From contig CM039462.1 in assembly GCA_022414725.1 (NCBI GenBank), forward strand, positions 2,008,900 through 2,072,899: a stretch of 64,000 bases of DNA, given 5' to 3'. The translations under genes and the position numbers were made by a program. Of this stretch, positions 54,299 to 64,000 are shown in pieces (position 1 is the first letter of the stretch; the number at the start of each line of letters is the position of its first letter). The notes beneath the pieces were generated by a model. It had not been told where the DNA came from. It saw only the letters and a list, made by a program, of their open reading frames with translations, and did no database searches. The DNA comes from Microglena sp. YARC (lineage: Eukaryota > Chlorophyta > Chlorophyceae > Chlamydomonadales > Chlamydomonadaceae).

Positions 54299-57195
54299 TG
54301 TGTATGTGTGTTGTGTATGTGTGTTGTGTATGTGTGTGTTGTGTATGTGTGTGTTTTGTGCATGTGTGTTGTGTATGTGTGTGTTGTGCATGTGTGTGTT
54401 GTGTGTGTGTTTTGTGTATGTGTGTGTTGTGCATGTGTGTGTTGGGCATGTGTGTGTTGTGTATGTGTGTTTTGTGTACGTGTGTGTTGTGCATGTGTGT
54501 GTTGTGTATGTGTGTTATGTATGTTGTGTATGTGTGTGTTGTGCATGTGTGTGTTGTGTATGTGTGTGTTTTGTGTATGTGTGTTGTGTATGTGTGTGTT
54601 GTGCATGTGTGTGTTGTGTATGTGTGTGTTTTGTGTATGTGTGTTGTGTATGTGTGTGTTTTGCATGTGTGTGTTGTGTGTGTGTGTTTTGTGTATGTTT
54701 GTTGTGCATGTGTGTGTTGTGTATGTGTGTTGTGCATGTGTGTGTTGTGTATGTGTGTTGTGCATGTGTGTGTGTTTTGTGTATGTGTGTTGTGTATGTG
54801 TGTTGTGTATGTGTGTGTTGTGTATGTGTGTTGTGCATGTGTGTGTTGTGTATGTGTGTGTTTTGTGTATGTGTGTTGTGTATGTGTGTGTTGTGCATGT
54901 GTGTGTTGTGTATGTGTGTGTTTTGTGTATGTTTGTTGTGCACGTGTGTGTTATGTATGTGTGTTGTGCATGTGTTTGTTGTGTATGTGTGTTGTGCATG
55001 TGTGTGTTGTGTATGTGTGTTGTGTATGTGTGTTGTGCATGTGTGTGTTTTTTGTATGTGTGTTGTGCATGTGTGTGTTGTGTATGTGTGTTGTGCATGT
55101 GTGTGTTTTGTGTATGTGTGTTGTGCATGTGTGTGTTGTGTATGTGTGTGTTTTGTGCATGTGTGTGTTGTGTATGTGTGTGTTTTGTGCATGTGTGTGT
55201 TGTGTATGTGCGTTGTGTTGTGCATGTGTGTGTTGTGTATGTGTGTGTGTTGTGTATGTGTGTTGTGCATGTGTGTGTTGTGTATGTGTGTGTTTTGTGT
55301 ATGTGTGTTGTGTATGTGTGTGTTGTGTATGTGTATGCGTTTTGTGTATGTGTGTTGTGTATGTGTGTTGTGTATGTGCGTGTTTTGTGTGTGAGTGTTG
55401 TGTATGCGTGTGTTGTGTATATTTGTGTTTTGTGTATGTGTGTTGCGTATGTGTGTTTTGTGTATGTTGGTGTGTTTTCTAAGTGTGTTGTGTATGTGTT
55501 GTGTATGTGCGTATGTTGTTTATGTGTATGAATGTGTTCTGTATATTTCTGTTTTATGTATGTGTGTTGTGGATGTGTATGTTGTGGATGTGTGTGTCTG
55601 GAGTGGTGTGTTTGTGGAGTGGAGTGGTGTGGTGTGTGTGTGCATGTGTCTTAGAGTGTGTATGTGTGAGAGTGTGTTTATGGAGTGGAGTGGAGTGAAG
55701 TGGTGTGCGCATGTGTTTGTATGTGCGTGCCTTGGTGTCCGTGGGTGTCTTAGCCTGCGTGGGTGTGGGATGGATGTGCTTGTGGTTTCGTGTGTGCATG
55801 TGTGTATGTGTGCCTTAGTGTGTGTGTTGGTATGTGTGTGTCTTTGTGTGTGTGTGTTTGTTTGTGCATATGTTGGTATGTGCGTGTCTTAGCGTGTGTG
55901 TGTGTTAGTCTGTGTGTGTCTTTGTGTGAGTGCTTTGGTATGTGTGCGTCTTAGTGTGTGTCTGTGTGTGTTGGTATGTGTATGTCTGTGTGTCTGTTTG
56001 TGCATGTGTTGGTATGTGTGTGTCCTGTGTGTTTTGTCGAGTGGTGTGTGCATATGCTTATGCGTGCGTCAATGTGTGTGTATGTTTGTGGAGTGGTGTG
56101 TGCATGTATGTATGTGCAAGAGTGTGTATGTATGTAGAGTGGCGTTTGCATGTGTTTGCATGCGTTTGTGTGTTTTGTGGAGTGGAGTGGAGTGGTGTGT
56201 TCATGTGCTTGTATGTGTGTGTTTTAGTGTGTGTTTGTGTTTACATGTGAGTGCCCTAGTGTGTGTGTGTGTTTGTGGAGTGGTGTGTGCATGTGCTGTT
56301 ATGTGTGTGTCTTAGTGTGTGTGTGTTTGTGTTTTCATGTGTGTGCCCTAGTGCGTGTGTGTTTTTGGAGTGGTGTGTGCATGTGTTAGTATGTGCGTGT
56401 CTTAGTGTGTGTGTTTGAGGAGTGGAGTGGTGAGCGCATGTCTTAGTATTTGTGTGCATGTGTTTGTATGTGTGTGTGAGAGTGTGTTTGTAGTGGAGTG
56501 GTGTGTGCATGTGCTTGTATGAGTGTGTCTTAGTGTGTGTGTTTGTGTTTGCATGTGTGTGCCTTAGTGTGTGTGTTTGTGGAGTGGTGTGTGCATGTGT
56601 TGGCATGGGTGTGTCTTAGTGTGTGTGTGTGTGTGTGTTTGTGGAGTGGAGTGGTGTGTGCATGTGTTAATGTGTGCGTGTCTTAATGTGTGTTTGGAGT
56701 GGAGGGGTGCGTGCATGTGCTTGTATGTGTGTCTTAATGTGTGTGTTTGTGGAGTGGTGTTTGCATGTGTGTGTCATTGTGCGTGTGTGTGCATGTGTGT
56801 GTGCATGTGCTTGTGGATTTGTGTGTGCATGTGCTTGTATGCGAGTGTCTTAATGTGTGTGTGTGTGCGTGTGTGCTTGTCTTAGTGTGTGTGTTTGTGG
56901 AGGAGTGTGTACATGCATCTGTATGTGTGTGCATGAGTGTGTGTGTGTGTTCGTCAGTGTGTGTGTTTGTGGAGTGGTGTGTACATGCGTCTGTATGTGT
57001 GTGCATTAGTGTGTGTGTGTCAGTGTGTGCGCATGCGTCAGTATGTGTGTGTATGTCAGTGTGTGTGTTTGTGGAGTAAGGTGGTGCGTGTATGTGCTTG
57101 TATGTGTGTGCCCTAGTGTGTGTGTGTATGTGTGTGGAGTGGTGTTTGTTTGTTTGTGTTTGTCAGTGCCCTAGTGTGTGTGTGTGTGTGCATTG
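54299..57195 (+). repeat. GT-rich array, 2.9 kb
   Basis: First part (to ~55540): TGTGTATGTGTGTTGTGCA units of variable length. Second part: a ~50-bp higher-order unit with GTGGAGTGGTGTGTGCATGT and GTCTTAGTGTGTGTG. The plus strand is almost pure G/T, so the three long Cys/Val frames and the reverse His/Thr frames are artefacts. Confidence 0.95.
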
Positions 57196-57303
57196 CGTGC
57201 GTGTTTTTTGCTCATGAAGAGCTATGAGGTACTAATTTGGCGCTCAGATCATGCAGTATACACACAAGCTACTCATGTAGTGCTCAGATCATGTTGTACA
57301 CAC

Positions 57304-57738
57304 CTCGACAAAGCCTCGTGTCATGTCCGAGTCAGCTTTGTGCATGTTGAAGTGGATCAGTTTCAGATCCTCGATATTGTGAATGCCCTTAGCTTTGAAC
57401 ATGGACTCATTCTTGGGCCCAATGCCAGGTACTGACAACAGGCTAAGGGCATTGGACAACTTTTTAGGTTTTGGGGAGGCTGAGTTTTCCCCAGATCTAC
57501 TGCTCATTGCGCGTGCTTTCCTCGGCAGGTGGTGGCGCGGTGCAAAAGCGGTGAGGCGGGTTGAGTACGGGGTTGAGTACGGGCTCATGGCGGACGATGA
57601 GCAGCCCAGACTTGGATTAAAAAGCATATGGTCTTGGGTGTTCGTTCTCAAGCAGTGTGTAGCGCTGGAGGCGATATGCTGGGCGGAGGGGGGCTGGCCT
57701 GAGCCCCTTAAGACGGCCTGCGCGTTTCGGCCGAGCAT
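57304..57738 (-). CDS. Exon of a helix-hairpin-helix protein
   Basis: From an ATG at 57738 the frame has an Arg/Ser/Ala-rich N-terminus resembling an organelle-targeting peptide (about 95 residues). It then reads LSNALSLLSVPGIGPKNESM, FKAKGIHNIEDLKLIHFNMH and MTRGFVE. VPGIGPKNE is a helix-hairpin-helix motif of the type that contacts DNA backbone or mediates pairing. The frame reaches GAG/GTGTGT, a good 5' splice site at 57304/57303, where the domain would still need its last residues, so an intron is likely. That intron would run into the GT array; no next exon is seen in this window. I believe such domains occur in green-algal proteins, from memory only. Function unknown. Confidence 0.5.
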
Positions 57739-58077
57739 AAGCGTAGCGCTGAGTGACTGCTGCACTAGATCGCTAAGTAGGAGCGTGCTAAGCGTTGGGA
57801 TAGCTGCAGAGGCGCGAATTGAGAAAGGAGAGCTAGAAACCCAGGAGTTCGGATGCTTTTATTTCAAGCGGGTGTGGATAATCTATGCAAATGGAAGTAT
57901 GCAATACTCAAAGACCTACGCTGCATGGTTCAAGCGGAGTGCGCAGGTCGGTTCGAAGAAACATAAGCCCTAGCTGGCTCTTCACTCCCGAAATTGGCAG
58001 AGCAGGGCAGAGCAGAAATTGGCAGAGCCGAAATTGGCAGAGCAGTTTCGAGTACCAAAGTTCGGTGATCCCGACAC

Positions 58078-58222
58078 CAGCCAACGACAGTTTCTTAGCC
58101 ATTCGCTTGCGACACGCGCTTCGGATTTGTCTTTTCCTGCGGCCAGAATCAGATTGCTCCCAGTAGACAGCTGACTCGAACTGCCGAGCAGTCGAATCAA
58201 TTCTGCGCAATTCATCTTCCAT
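58078..58222 (-). CDS. Possible first exon of a host gene
   Basis: From an ATG at 58222 the frame starts MEDELRRIDSTARQFESAVY, then has a basic segment (GRRKRQIRSACRKRMAKKL), and meets a donor-like site GGCTG/GTGTCG at 58078/58077. A TATA box (TATAAACAGG on the minus strand, 58355-58350) lies ~130 bp upstream. It could be the start of the same transcript as the helix-hairpin-helix exon or of another gene. Beyond the donor the reading becomes a CAGAGC/AATTGGC repeat (57990-58045). Confidence 0.3.
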
Positions 58223-58575
58223 CTGCTAAACGCTATTGTTCTCGTGCTCCAGTGCTCCTTCGTACTTGAAATTTGGACAGGTCGCTGACGTACTTGCCAG
58301 ATCAAGTCATCGCCCCTGATTTCAACTCCGAATTGGGTCGCCATCCCTGTTTATATTCGCCCAGCGTCTGCATGCGCAACGGAAGAAAGATGAGCCTCGG
58401 AGATCGGTCATCTGTAGGAGGATTCGAGCGTTTCTGCTTATTTGCGCAGCAGCTCTCCTCATCATCACCAGTAAGCTCAAGCCATTCAGATCAACCTCGG
58501 TGCATGCCATAATTAAGTTACCTGGGGGTTCACGTCTTCGCATGCAGCTGAACCAGCATGGGAAGGTTCCATGGT

Positions 58576-58625
58576 ACCCCCCCCCCCCCCCCCCCCACCC
58601 ACCCACCCACCCACCCACACACAGA
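58576..58625 (+). repeat. Poly-C, CCCA and CA run
   Basis: Seventeen or more C residues are followed by tandem CCCA and then ACAC units. ORFs across it are proline/histidine artefacts. 58626-58870 holds nothing recognised. Confidence 0.8.
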
Positions 58626-58875
58626 CACACACGCACAAGCATCACCCCACCCCATCCCAACGCCCATGCAGTCATGCACCCCACCCACCCACACATGCCA
58701 TCTATCCCAACATCTTTGCACCCTACCGTTGCACTGCAAATGTACTGTAAATTGCAGCCTTGCCCGCCGCCCCCTTCCCCCTGCCCATGACTGCTACAGC
58801 GATGTCCCGTGTCGCTTGCAACACGCGCTCATGACTAGTCCAGTAGAGTGATCGACTGATCGTCATAGTTTGCTT

Positions 58876-59962
58876 GCAATGCAATGCAGGTGATGGCATA
58901 ACCAGCTTGCATCAACCTCTATATCCATGCTCATAATTCCACAATCCATCATATATGAACACACCTCCATTTCTATACTCGCAGACCTCCTTGTCACCAT
59001 CCAGGAGCCTCTATGCACATATCCATTCTTCCATAATCCATCACATATAAAACCACCTCTGTACCTTGCAAATTAAATCTGCATCTACCACAGACCATGA
59101 GCCTGACCCGTATGGTATACCCTACAGCAGCCTGCGGGTCAAACGGGTGTTCAGGTTGTCAAACGGGTGTTTAGGGTGTCAAACAGGTGTTCAGGGTGTC
59201 GAACAGGTGTTCAGGGTGTCGAACAGGTGTTCAGGGTGTCGAACAGGTGTTCAGGGTGTCGAACTGGTGTTCAGGGTGTCGAACAGGTGTTCAGGGTGTC
59301 GAACAGGTGTTCAGGGTGTCGAACAGGTGTTCAGGGTGTCGAACAGGTGTTCAGGGTGTCGAACAGGTGTTCAGGGTGTCGAACAGGTGTCCAGGGTGTC
59401 GAACAGGTGTTCAGGGTGTCGAACAGGTGTTCAGGGTGTCGAACAGGTGTCCAGGGTGTCGAACAGGTGTTCAAGGCGTTCTTTCACTTCACTTCACTGC
59501 AATGCAGGTGATTGCATAAATGACAGGGGATATGTCTTCAACCATCCAGCAGCCTCTGGACCTGCTTGCATATACCTCGGTACTCTTGTCCATTTCCCCA
59601 TAATCCATCCCATATAAACACACCTCTGTACCTTGCAATGCAATGCAATGCAGGTGATTGCACAAAGGACAGGGGATATGTCTTCAACCATCCAGCAGCC
59701 TCTGGACCTGCTTGCATATGCCTCTGTACCCATGTCCATTTCCCCATAATCCATCCCATATAAACACAACTCTGTACCTTGCAATGCAATGCAATGCAGG
59801 TGATTGCACAAAGGACAGGGGATATGTCTTCAACCATCCAGCAGCCTCTGGACCTGCTTGCATATACCTCTGTACCCATGTCCATTTCCCCATAATCCAT
59901 CCCATATAAACACAACTCTGTACCTTGCAATGCAATGCAGGTGATTACATAAAGGACAGGAA
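58876..59962 (+). repeat. ~146-bp tandem repeat, interrupted by a 20-bp minisatellite
   Basis: Units share TGCAATGCAGGTGATTGCAT, AAAGGACAGGGGATATGTCT, CAACCATCCAGCAGCCTCTG and CCATAATCCATCCCATATAA. The phase marker GACAGGGG lies at 59522, 59668, 59814 and (diverged) 59955. A degenerate unit precedes it at 58876-59060 and another scrap lies at 60223-60262. Confidence 0.8.
59150..59475 (+). repeat. 20-bp minisatellite, about 16 copies
   Basis: The unit is AACAGGTGTTCAGGGTGTCG, almost perfectly conserved over ~320 bp with single-base variants (T/C at the TTCAGG position in two units, AACTGG in one). Twenty bases is not a multiple of three, so all three frames are open. Confidence 0.95.
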
Positions 59963-60349
59963 ATATGTCTTTTACCACCCAGTTTTTAGCTTCTAGCAGC
60001 TACTAGCTACATAGGACCTACTAGCTACGTACGCTACAAGGTACATAGGACCTACCACCTTCGGGTTCGGATTGGTTTGTAGCATGCTTTCTGGGCCAAC
60101 TCTGGTCTGCTCACCGACTCTCAATGCCAAGTCCCCCCGTGTGACACCCTGTATGTGCATTCCTGCAATAGCTAGATTTCCATTTGCACATTCAGATTTC
60201 CCACATTTGCATTCGCTTGATTGCAATGCAGGTGGTTGCATAAAGGACAGGGGATATGTCTTTGACCACTAAGTTTCTAGCAATCGGAATTCTGGTTTGC
60301 ATTAGTCTTATTCTCAATATGACTCGACAGGTAAGCTATCAGGGCATTG

Positions 60350-60543
60350 CAGGGTACTTCCATGCGCGCGCTTTTGCACACTGGCGCGCTGCCTTTTTGA
60401 GCCCCACTGTGCGTTTTGGCAGTTTTTTCAACACCCTGTGGGCGCAGCGCGCAATTTTTGCGCTTTTTGCACTAAAAAGCGCTGACCAATTTGAGGTTTG
60501 TGTGCTTTAAGCGCTGACCAATTTGGTAAGAAGTAGTACCCTG
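60350..60543. mobile_element. 194-bp hAT-type non-autonomous element
   Basis: The left end CAGGGTACTTCCATGCGCGC and right end (reverse complement CAGGGTACTACTTCTTACC) are inverted; AGCGCTGACCAATTTG is repeated inside. Its flanks read GGGCATTG and GGGTGCAT, which are similar but not an exact 8-bp duplication. A ~45-bp direct repeat (TTATTCTCAATATGACTC... ending AAGCTATCAG) lies on each side. Confidence 0.6.
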
Positions 60544-61352
60544 GGGTGCATTGGTCTTATTCTCAATATGACTCAACAGGTAAGCTATCAGACTTCAGCC
60601 GATGTTTTCATTTTGATAAACTGGGATACCAGACAAAACGTCGGGATCTTCTGTGGGGTGAAAAATGAAAAAACAATGAAAACAATTGGAAGAGAAAAAA
60701 AATAAAAAGAAAAAATTAGTGATTAGTTTTTGTTTACATTTTCCTGGTAATTTATTTTTTTCTGCTGAAGACGGCGAGCAGCCAAATCGCTGGCTGAAGC
60801 TATGTAACCAAAGTTCAAGTTCTGTGGGGGAAGGACGGTTGTTAGAATTGACATTTGGCATAAGGGGCATATGTAACACTCAGGGCTTTTTTGGAGATTG
60901 TTGGTGAGACAGAATTCTTCGCGCACATGCCTTATGCACATTGGTTTTACAACTGCCCGTTTGACCATTCTGTTTGTGGGAGCCCCCATGGTTACTAACC
61001 CATTTGTCCGTCCGACCGTCTGACCGCGATGAAGCCTGGCAAGTCAGCCAACGGTCTCGTAACTAACTCTCTTCCTGTGCCACCTTTTGCTCCGTCGTGA
61101 AAACTCTTCACCATTTTGTAGCGTTGCATGCGACGCTGCATGTAACTTGTAGGTGTAGGTGTAGGTGTGTGTTACAGGTGTTGTTGTACACAGTAGTAGG
61201 TGTTGTAAGCACCACTCATGCGACGCTGCATGTAACTGGTTTATAAATGTCATTTGTCTGTGCTCCTGAACTTTTGAAGTATTGTATACCCAATATTTCT
61301 GTATGTTCCCCTGATAATATTTCAGAATATTTATATATACACACCTTGACAC
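60544..61352. other. No gene recognised
   Basis: Contains an A-rich tract (60660-60720), a (GGTGTA)n scrap at 61149-61165 and a duplicated TGCGACGCTGCATGTAACT (61128, 61218). No convincing ORF. Confidence 0.45.
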
Positions 61353-62258
61353 CAGGGTGCTACTTTTTGTCAAATTGGTCAGCGCTTAGTGGTGCAAAAA
61401 GCGCACAAACGTCAAATTGGTCAGCGCACAAACGTCAAATTGGTCAGCGCTTGGTGGTGCAAAAAGCGCAAAACTGCGCGCTGCGCCCACAGGGTGTTAA
61501 CAAAATAGTAGGGGGCCCTGGCGGGTCCCCTGGAGGTCGGCCCCGGGGGTGGTGTAATGTTCGTCAAGCAGCAGTGGCAGCCTCCTTGGTGATGGATGCA
61601 CAAGCAGTTGCTTACTTATCCGTACAATTTAATATTGGGGGGGTCAAGAATCAATGTAGCATGGCATGGCATTATTATTCAACTTGGTGGCCTGTAAGGA
61701 TAATGGACTTATTAGCTCACTGACTTCCCGAAGTTCCATGGAGGCAGGTGCAGCAACTCCTGAGGCTACAGTTGCTACTTCGCAACCTGCAGGAACTCGT
61801 GCGAAAGAGCAGATTTCCTTGTCAAGCACAATGCGCTGATGCAATGAGCTAAGAGAGTCACGAAGAAGCAAATTCTTCAAGGGGAAATCGTAGACATGCC
61901 CCAGGTCCCTAGACTGAGTCCACAGGACAGGAGGGAAAAGACAAATGAAAACGCCGCGTCCACAGTCCGCAACCCTGAGATACGTACGCGAAAAAGTGCC
62001 CTCAGTGGTAATCCGCCCCCGACGGGAATCGAACACGAGTCGGAAAGATTTCAGGCCAGTCAGATTAACCGGTAATTTTGACCGGCGTTCTGGGGAAATT
62101 TGAAGATGTGAAGATTTGAAAAAACAGCACGATATCGCGTAAGTATCGCATAGGTCTGTCCCCCTAAGGGGGCCGACCAACTGCGCAAAACACGCAGTGG
62201 GGCTCAAAAAGGGTGCGCGAAATCGCGCTGCTGCGCGCGCGCGCTTTGTAGTACCCTG
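61353..62258. mobile_element. 906-bp hAT-type element with 8-bp duplication
   Basis: The left end CAGGGTGCTACTTTTTGTCA and right end (reverse complement CAGGGTACTACAAAGCGCGC) are flanked by identical CTTGACAC (61345-61352; 62259-62266). TCAAATTGGTCAGCGC is repeated three times near the left end, and the GGCTCAAAAAGG/GCGCGC block near the right end matches the 60350 and 54230 elements. The interior (61510-62160) has no transposase-like ORF; around 62020-62045 a minus-strand GTGTTCGATTCCCG resembles a tRNA T-arm. Confidence 0.85.
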
Positions 62259-62342
62259 CTTGACACAGGCCAGAAGTGGGCATCCCCATCAAACACTGAA
62301 AGTAATGATAATGAGAAAAATCAAAGAGAGGGGCAGTACGCT

Positions 62343-62512
62343 GGTGGATGATGAGGTGGCGATATGTACGCCTTCAAAATATAGAGGATTGCTTGCTGTT
62401 GGAGAAGACGTTATCTCATTTGCATGATGGCCTCAAGGACATGGCAAGTGAGGTGGTGGATGATGAGGTGGTGATAAGTACGCCTTCAAAATATGGAGGA
62501 TTGGGTCCATAG
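62343..62512 (+). repeat. Direct repeat of ~50 bp
   Basis: TGGTGGATGATGAGGTGG and TACGCCTTCAAAATAT occur at 62343-62390 and again at 62455-62505. Confidence 0.7.
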
Positions 62513-62529
62513 CAATGATAACGCCTGGT

Positions 62530-62543
62530 CCAACACCACCCAG

Positions 62544-62590
<47 letters not shown>

Positions 62591-62670
62591 AACAGACACA
62601 CCACCACCTCCAACACCACCCAGCCCCCCCCTCCCCCAACACACACACACACACACACACACACACAGCT
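62530..62670 (+). repeat. Two poly-C plus CA runs
   Basis: CAACACCACCCAGCCCCCCC followed by (CA)n occurs twice (62530-62585 and 62608-62665). ORFs across it are artefacts. Confidence 0.85.
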
Positions 62671-62713
62671 TTCACCCAGCTGAGATCATATAAGCAGGGC
62701 ACTGAATGAACTA

Positions 62714-63105
62714 AGGCAATGATAACGCCTGGTGGGGTCTGGGATTAAGGGAGCCCTGACATACGGCGGTAGAGAATGGGCTGCTACTTTTCCTGGGCAG
62801 TGCTACCATTGCCGTTGACAGCGACCGCAAACACCAAGACGCACCCGTAGGGATTCGAACCCCGCACCTTCTGCCTGATTTCAACGAGCTCAACCATTGA
62901 GCCAATCGTCGAAACGGGTGATCCCGAGCCAACTAATGACAACGCCTGGTGGGGCGTGGGATTAAGGGAGCCCTGACATACGGCGGTAGAGAATGGGCTG
63001 CTACTTTACCTGGGCAGTGCTACCATGGCCGTTGACAGCGACCGCGAACACCAAGACGCACCCGTAGGGATTTGAACCCCGCACCTTCTGCCTGATTTCA
63101 ACGAA
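62714..63105 (-). mobile_element. Two tandem tRNA-derived SINE-like units
   Basis: On the minus strand each unit starts with a tRNA-like head: box A-like TGGCTCAATGGTTGAGC (full in 62930-62714, lost in the second) and box B-like GGGGTTCGAATCCC. A ~130-bp non-tRNA body follows and ends in CACCAGGCGTTATCATTGC. The acceptor and anticodon stems do not pair, so these are not tRNA genes. Units span 62714-62930 and 62935-63105. Confidence 0.6.
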
Positions 63106-63106
63106 C

Positions 63107-63233
63107 ATCAAACACTGAACAAACTCAAACACTGAACAAACACTGAACAAACACTGAACACACACTGAACAAACTCAAACAAACTCAAACACTGAACACA
63201 CACTGAACAAACTCAAACATCAAACACTGAACA
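63107..63233 (+). repeat. 11-bp minisatellite AACACTGAACA
   Basis: AAACACTGAACA units with interspersed AAACTCAAAC repeat about ten times. Confidence 0.85.
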
Positions 63234-63282
63234 ACCATGCACATTTGTAGCGTAGGTGATCCCAATCCAAAACAAATCCCAA

Positions 63283-64000
63283 CCCAATCCATGTGAAGAT
63301 CTACACAGCCTCACAAAATAAATCCCTAAGCAGAATTCCTGCAGGCGACTGCCAACATATACAGCCTGTATGGTAGCCCGTTTAAGTGATACGATTGGTC
63401 TAGTGGTACACCAGATTGCTTAAACGAAGCGGTTATTTACGTGGTGTAGGTGTCCCAATCCATGTGAAGATCTACACAGCCTTACAAAACAAATTCCTAA
63501 GTATAAGTCCTGCAGCCAACTGCCAACATATACAACCTGTATGGTAGCCCGTTTAAGTGATACGATTGGTCTAGTGGTACACCAAATCGCTTAAACAAAG
63601 CGGTTATTTACGTGGTTCAGGTGTCCCAATCCATGTGAAGATCTACACAGCCTCACAAAACAAATTCCTAAGTAGAAGTCCTGCAGCCGACTGCCAACAT
63701 ATACAACCTGTATGGTGGCCTGTTTAAGTGATACGATTGGTCTAGTGGTTACGGATCGGCAATATGATATCATATGATATCATGTCATCATAAAATATCA
63801 AATGATGCCGGCGGTCTGACTAGGTTACTTTGGCATATGGTGTCATATCATATGATATTAAATCATATGATATTTGTATGATATCATACGATATCATACT
63901 CGTCTTCAGTCAAGTTAAATCATATGATTTGCCGGTCCCTACTAGTGGTACACCAACTCGCTTAAACAAAGCGGGGTCAGGGGTTCGATTCCCCCTACGC
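63283..64000 (+). repeat. ~170-bp tandem repeat with tRNA-like segment
   Basis: Three units start CCCAATCCATGTGAAGATCT at 63283, 63453 and 63623. Each contains a box A-like TTGGTCTAGTGGTACACCA; only the last also has a box B-like GGGGTTCGATTCCCC (63975-63990) and a CTCGC...GCGGG anticodon-type stem. The loop there is nine bases (TTAAACAAA) and the 5' acceptor strand does not match TACGC, so it looks tRNA-derived rather than functional. The last tRNA-like segment is split by the 63750-63941 transposon. Confidence 0.65.
63750..63941. mobile_element. 192-bp hAT-type MITE inside a tRNA-like repeat
   Basis: The ends TACGGATCGGCAA and (reverse complement) TAGGGACCGGCAA are inverted, flanked by identical CTAGTGGT (63742-63749; 63942-63949). 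The interior is built of ATATGATATCAT palindromes. Removing it restores the phrase GGTCTAGTGGTACACCA seen in the two upstream units. Confidence 0.85.

Noticed and set aside
54220..57079. ORFs of 300-400 codons in the GT array on both strands
   Set aside because: Low-complexity artefacts of the repeat.
59150..59475. CRISPR-like array
   Set aside because: Direct tandem repeat without spacers.
59066..59617. 183-codon ORF and its shadows over the 20-bp repeat
   Set aside because: The unit is not a multiple of three and every frame is open; purely repeat-driven.
62840..62930. tRNA gene on the minus strand
   Set aside because: Box A and box B are present but the anticodon stem does not pair and the acceptor pairs only in part; better read as a SINE head.
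63950..64000. Functional tRNA at the right edge
   Set aside because: Nine-base anticodon loop, unmatched acceptor strand, and the copy is split by a transposon.

Overview
This is eukaryotic nuclear DNA. The evidence is intron-like splice sites, tRNA-derived repeats, several non-LTR retrotransposons, cut-and-paste transposons with target-site duplications, and kilobases of microsatellite. My best guess is a unicellular alga, possibly a green one, from the style of the host-like exon near 57.5 kb; the sequence does not prove it. A 1000-base N gap lies at 27357-28356. Roughly 18.5-46 kb carries many single-base homopolymer differences between repeat copies, so this part looks poorly polished and broken frames in it should not be over-read.

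Region 1, about 1-10.1 kb, holds small intron-less genes: an edge-truncated ORF, a trypsin-like protease with a frameshift, two unknown small genes (one with an in-frame TAG), two copies of an unknown basic-protein gene, a membrane-anchored coiled-coil protein and an intact LRAT-fold protein. Between them lie a dispersed ~450-bp module and about eleven copies of a short palindrome of the form TCAAGCAG-AAGY-CTGCTTGA, usually just after a gene. Compact genes, AT-rich TATA-like boxes and 3'-end hairpins resemble DNA of large algal viruses, so an endogenous viral segment is plausible but unproven.

Region 2, about 10.1-53.8 kb, is a nest of mobile elements. Non-LTR element A (minus strand, APE endonuclease plus reverse transcriptase) was entered by non-LTR element B (reverse transcriptase, RNase H, zinc motif, possible nuclease domain, AATTTC tail). 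The minus-strand B copy was split by a 29.3-kb element with hAT-type ends (CAGGG...CCCTG) and a perfect 8-bp duplication AAGGTTAG. Inside that element are one incomplete and one complete copy of a very large palindromic element. The complete copy spans 32541-46935 and has 10-bp ends GTTCGATAAG/CTTATCGAAC, a perfect 8-bp duplication AACCTAGT, long subterminal arrays of a 40-bp dyad-containing repeat, and an inner ~600-bp module next to CA/GT microsatellite. No transposase was recognised in it. A second B copy (plus strand) and a small transposon lie at 10.1-15.4 kb.

Region 3, about 53.8-64 kb, holds a 108-bp fragment of the B 3' end with a 13-bp target duplication, a 2.9-kb GT-rich array, two likely host-gene exons on the minus strand (one with a helix-hairpin-helix domain whose intron would contain the GT array), minisatellites of 20 bp, ~146 bp and 11 bp, short non-autonomous hAT-type elements, and tRNA-derived repeats, one of them split by a 192-bp transposon.
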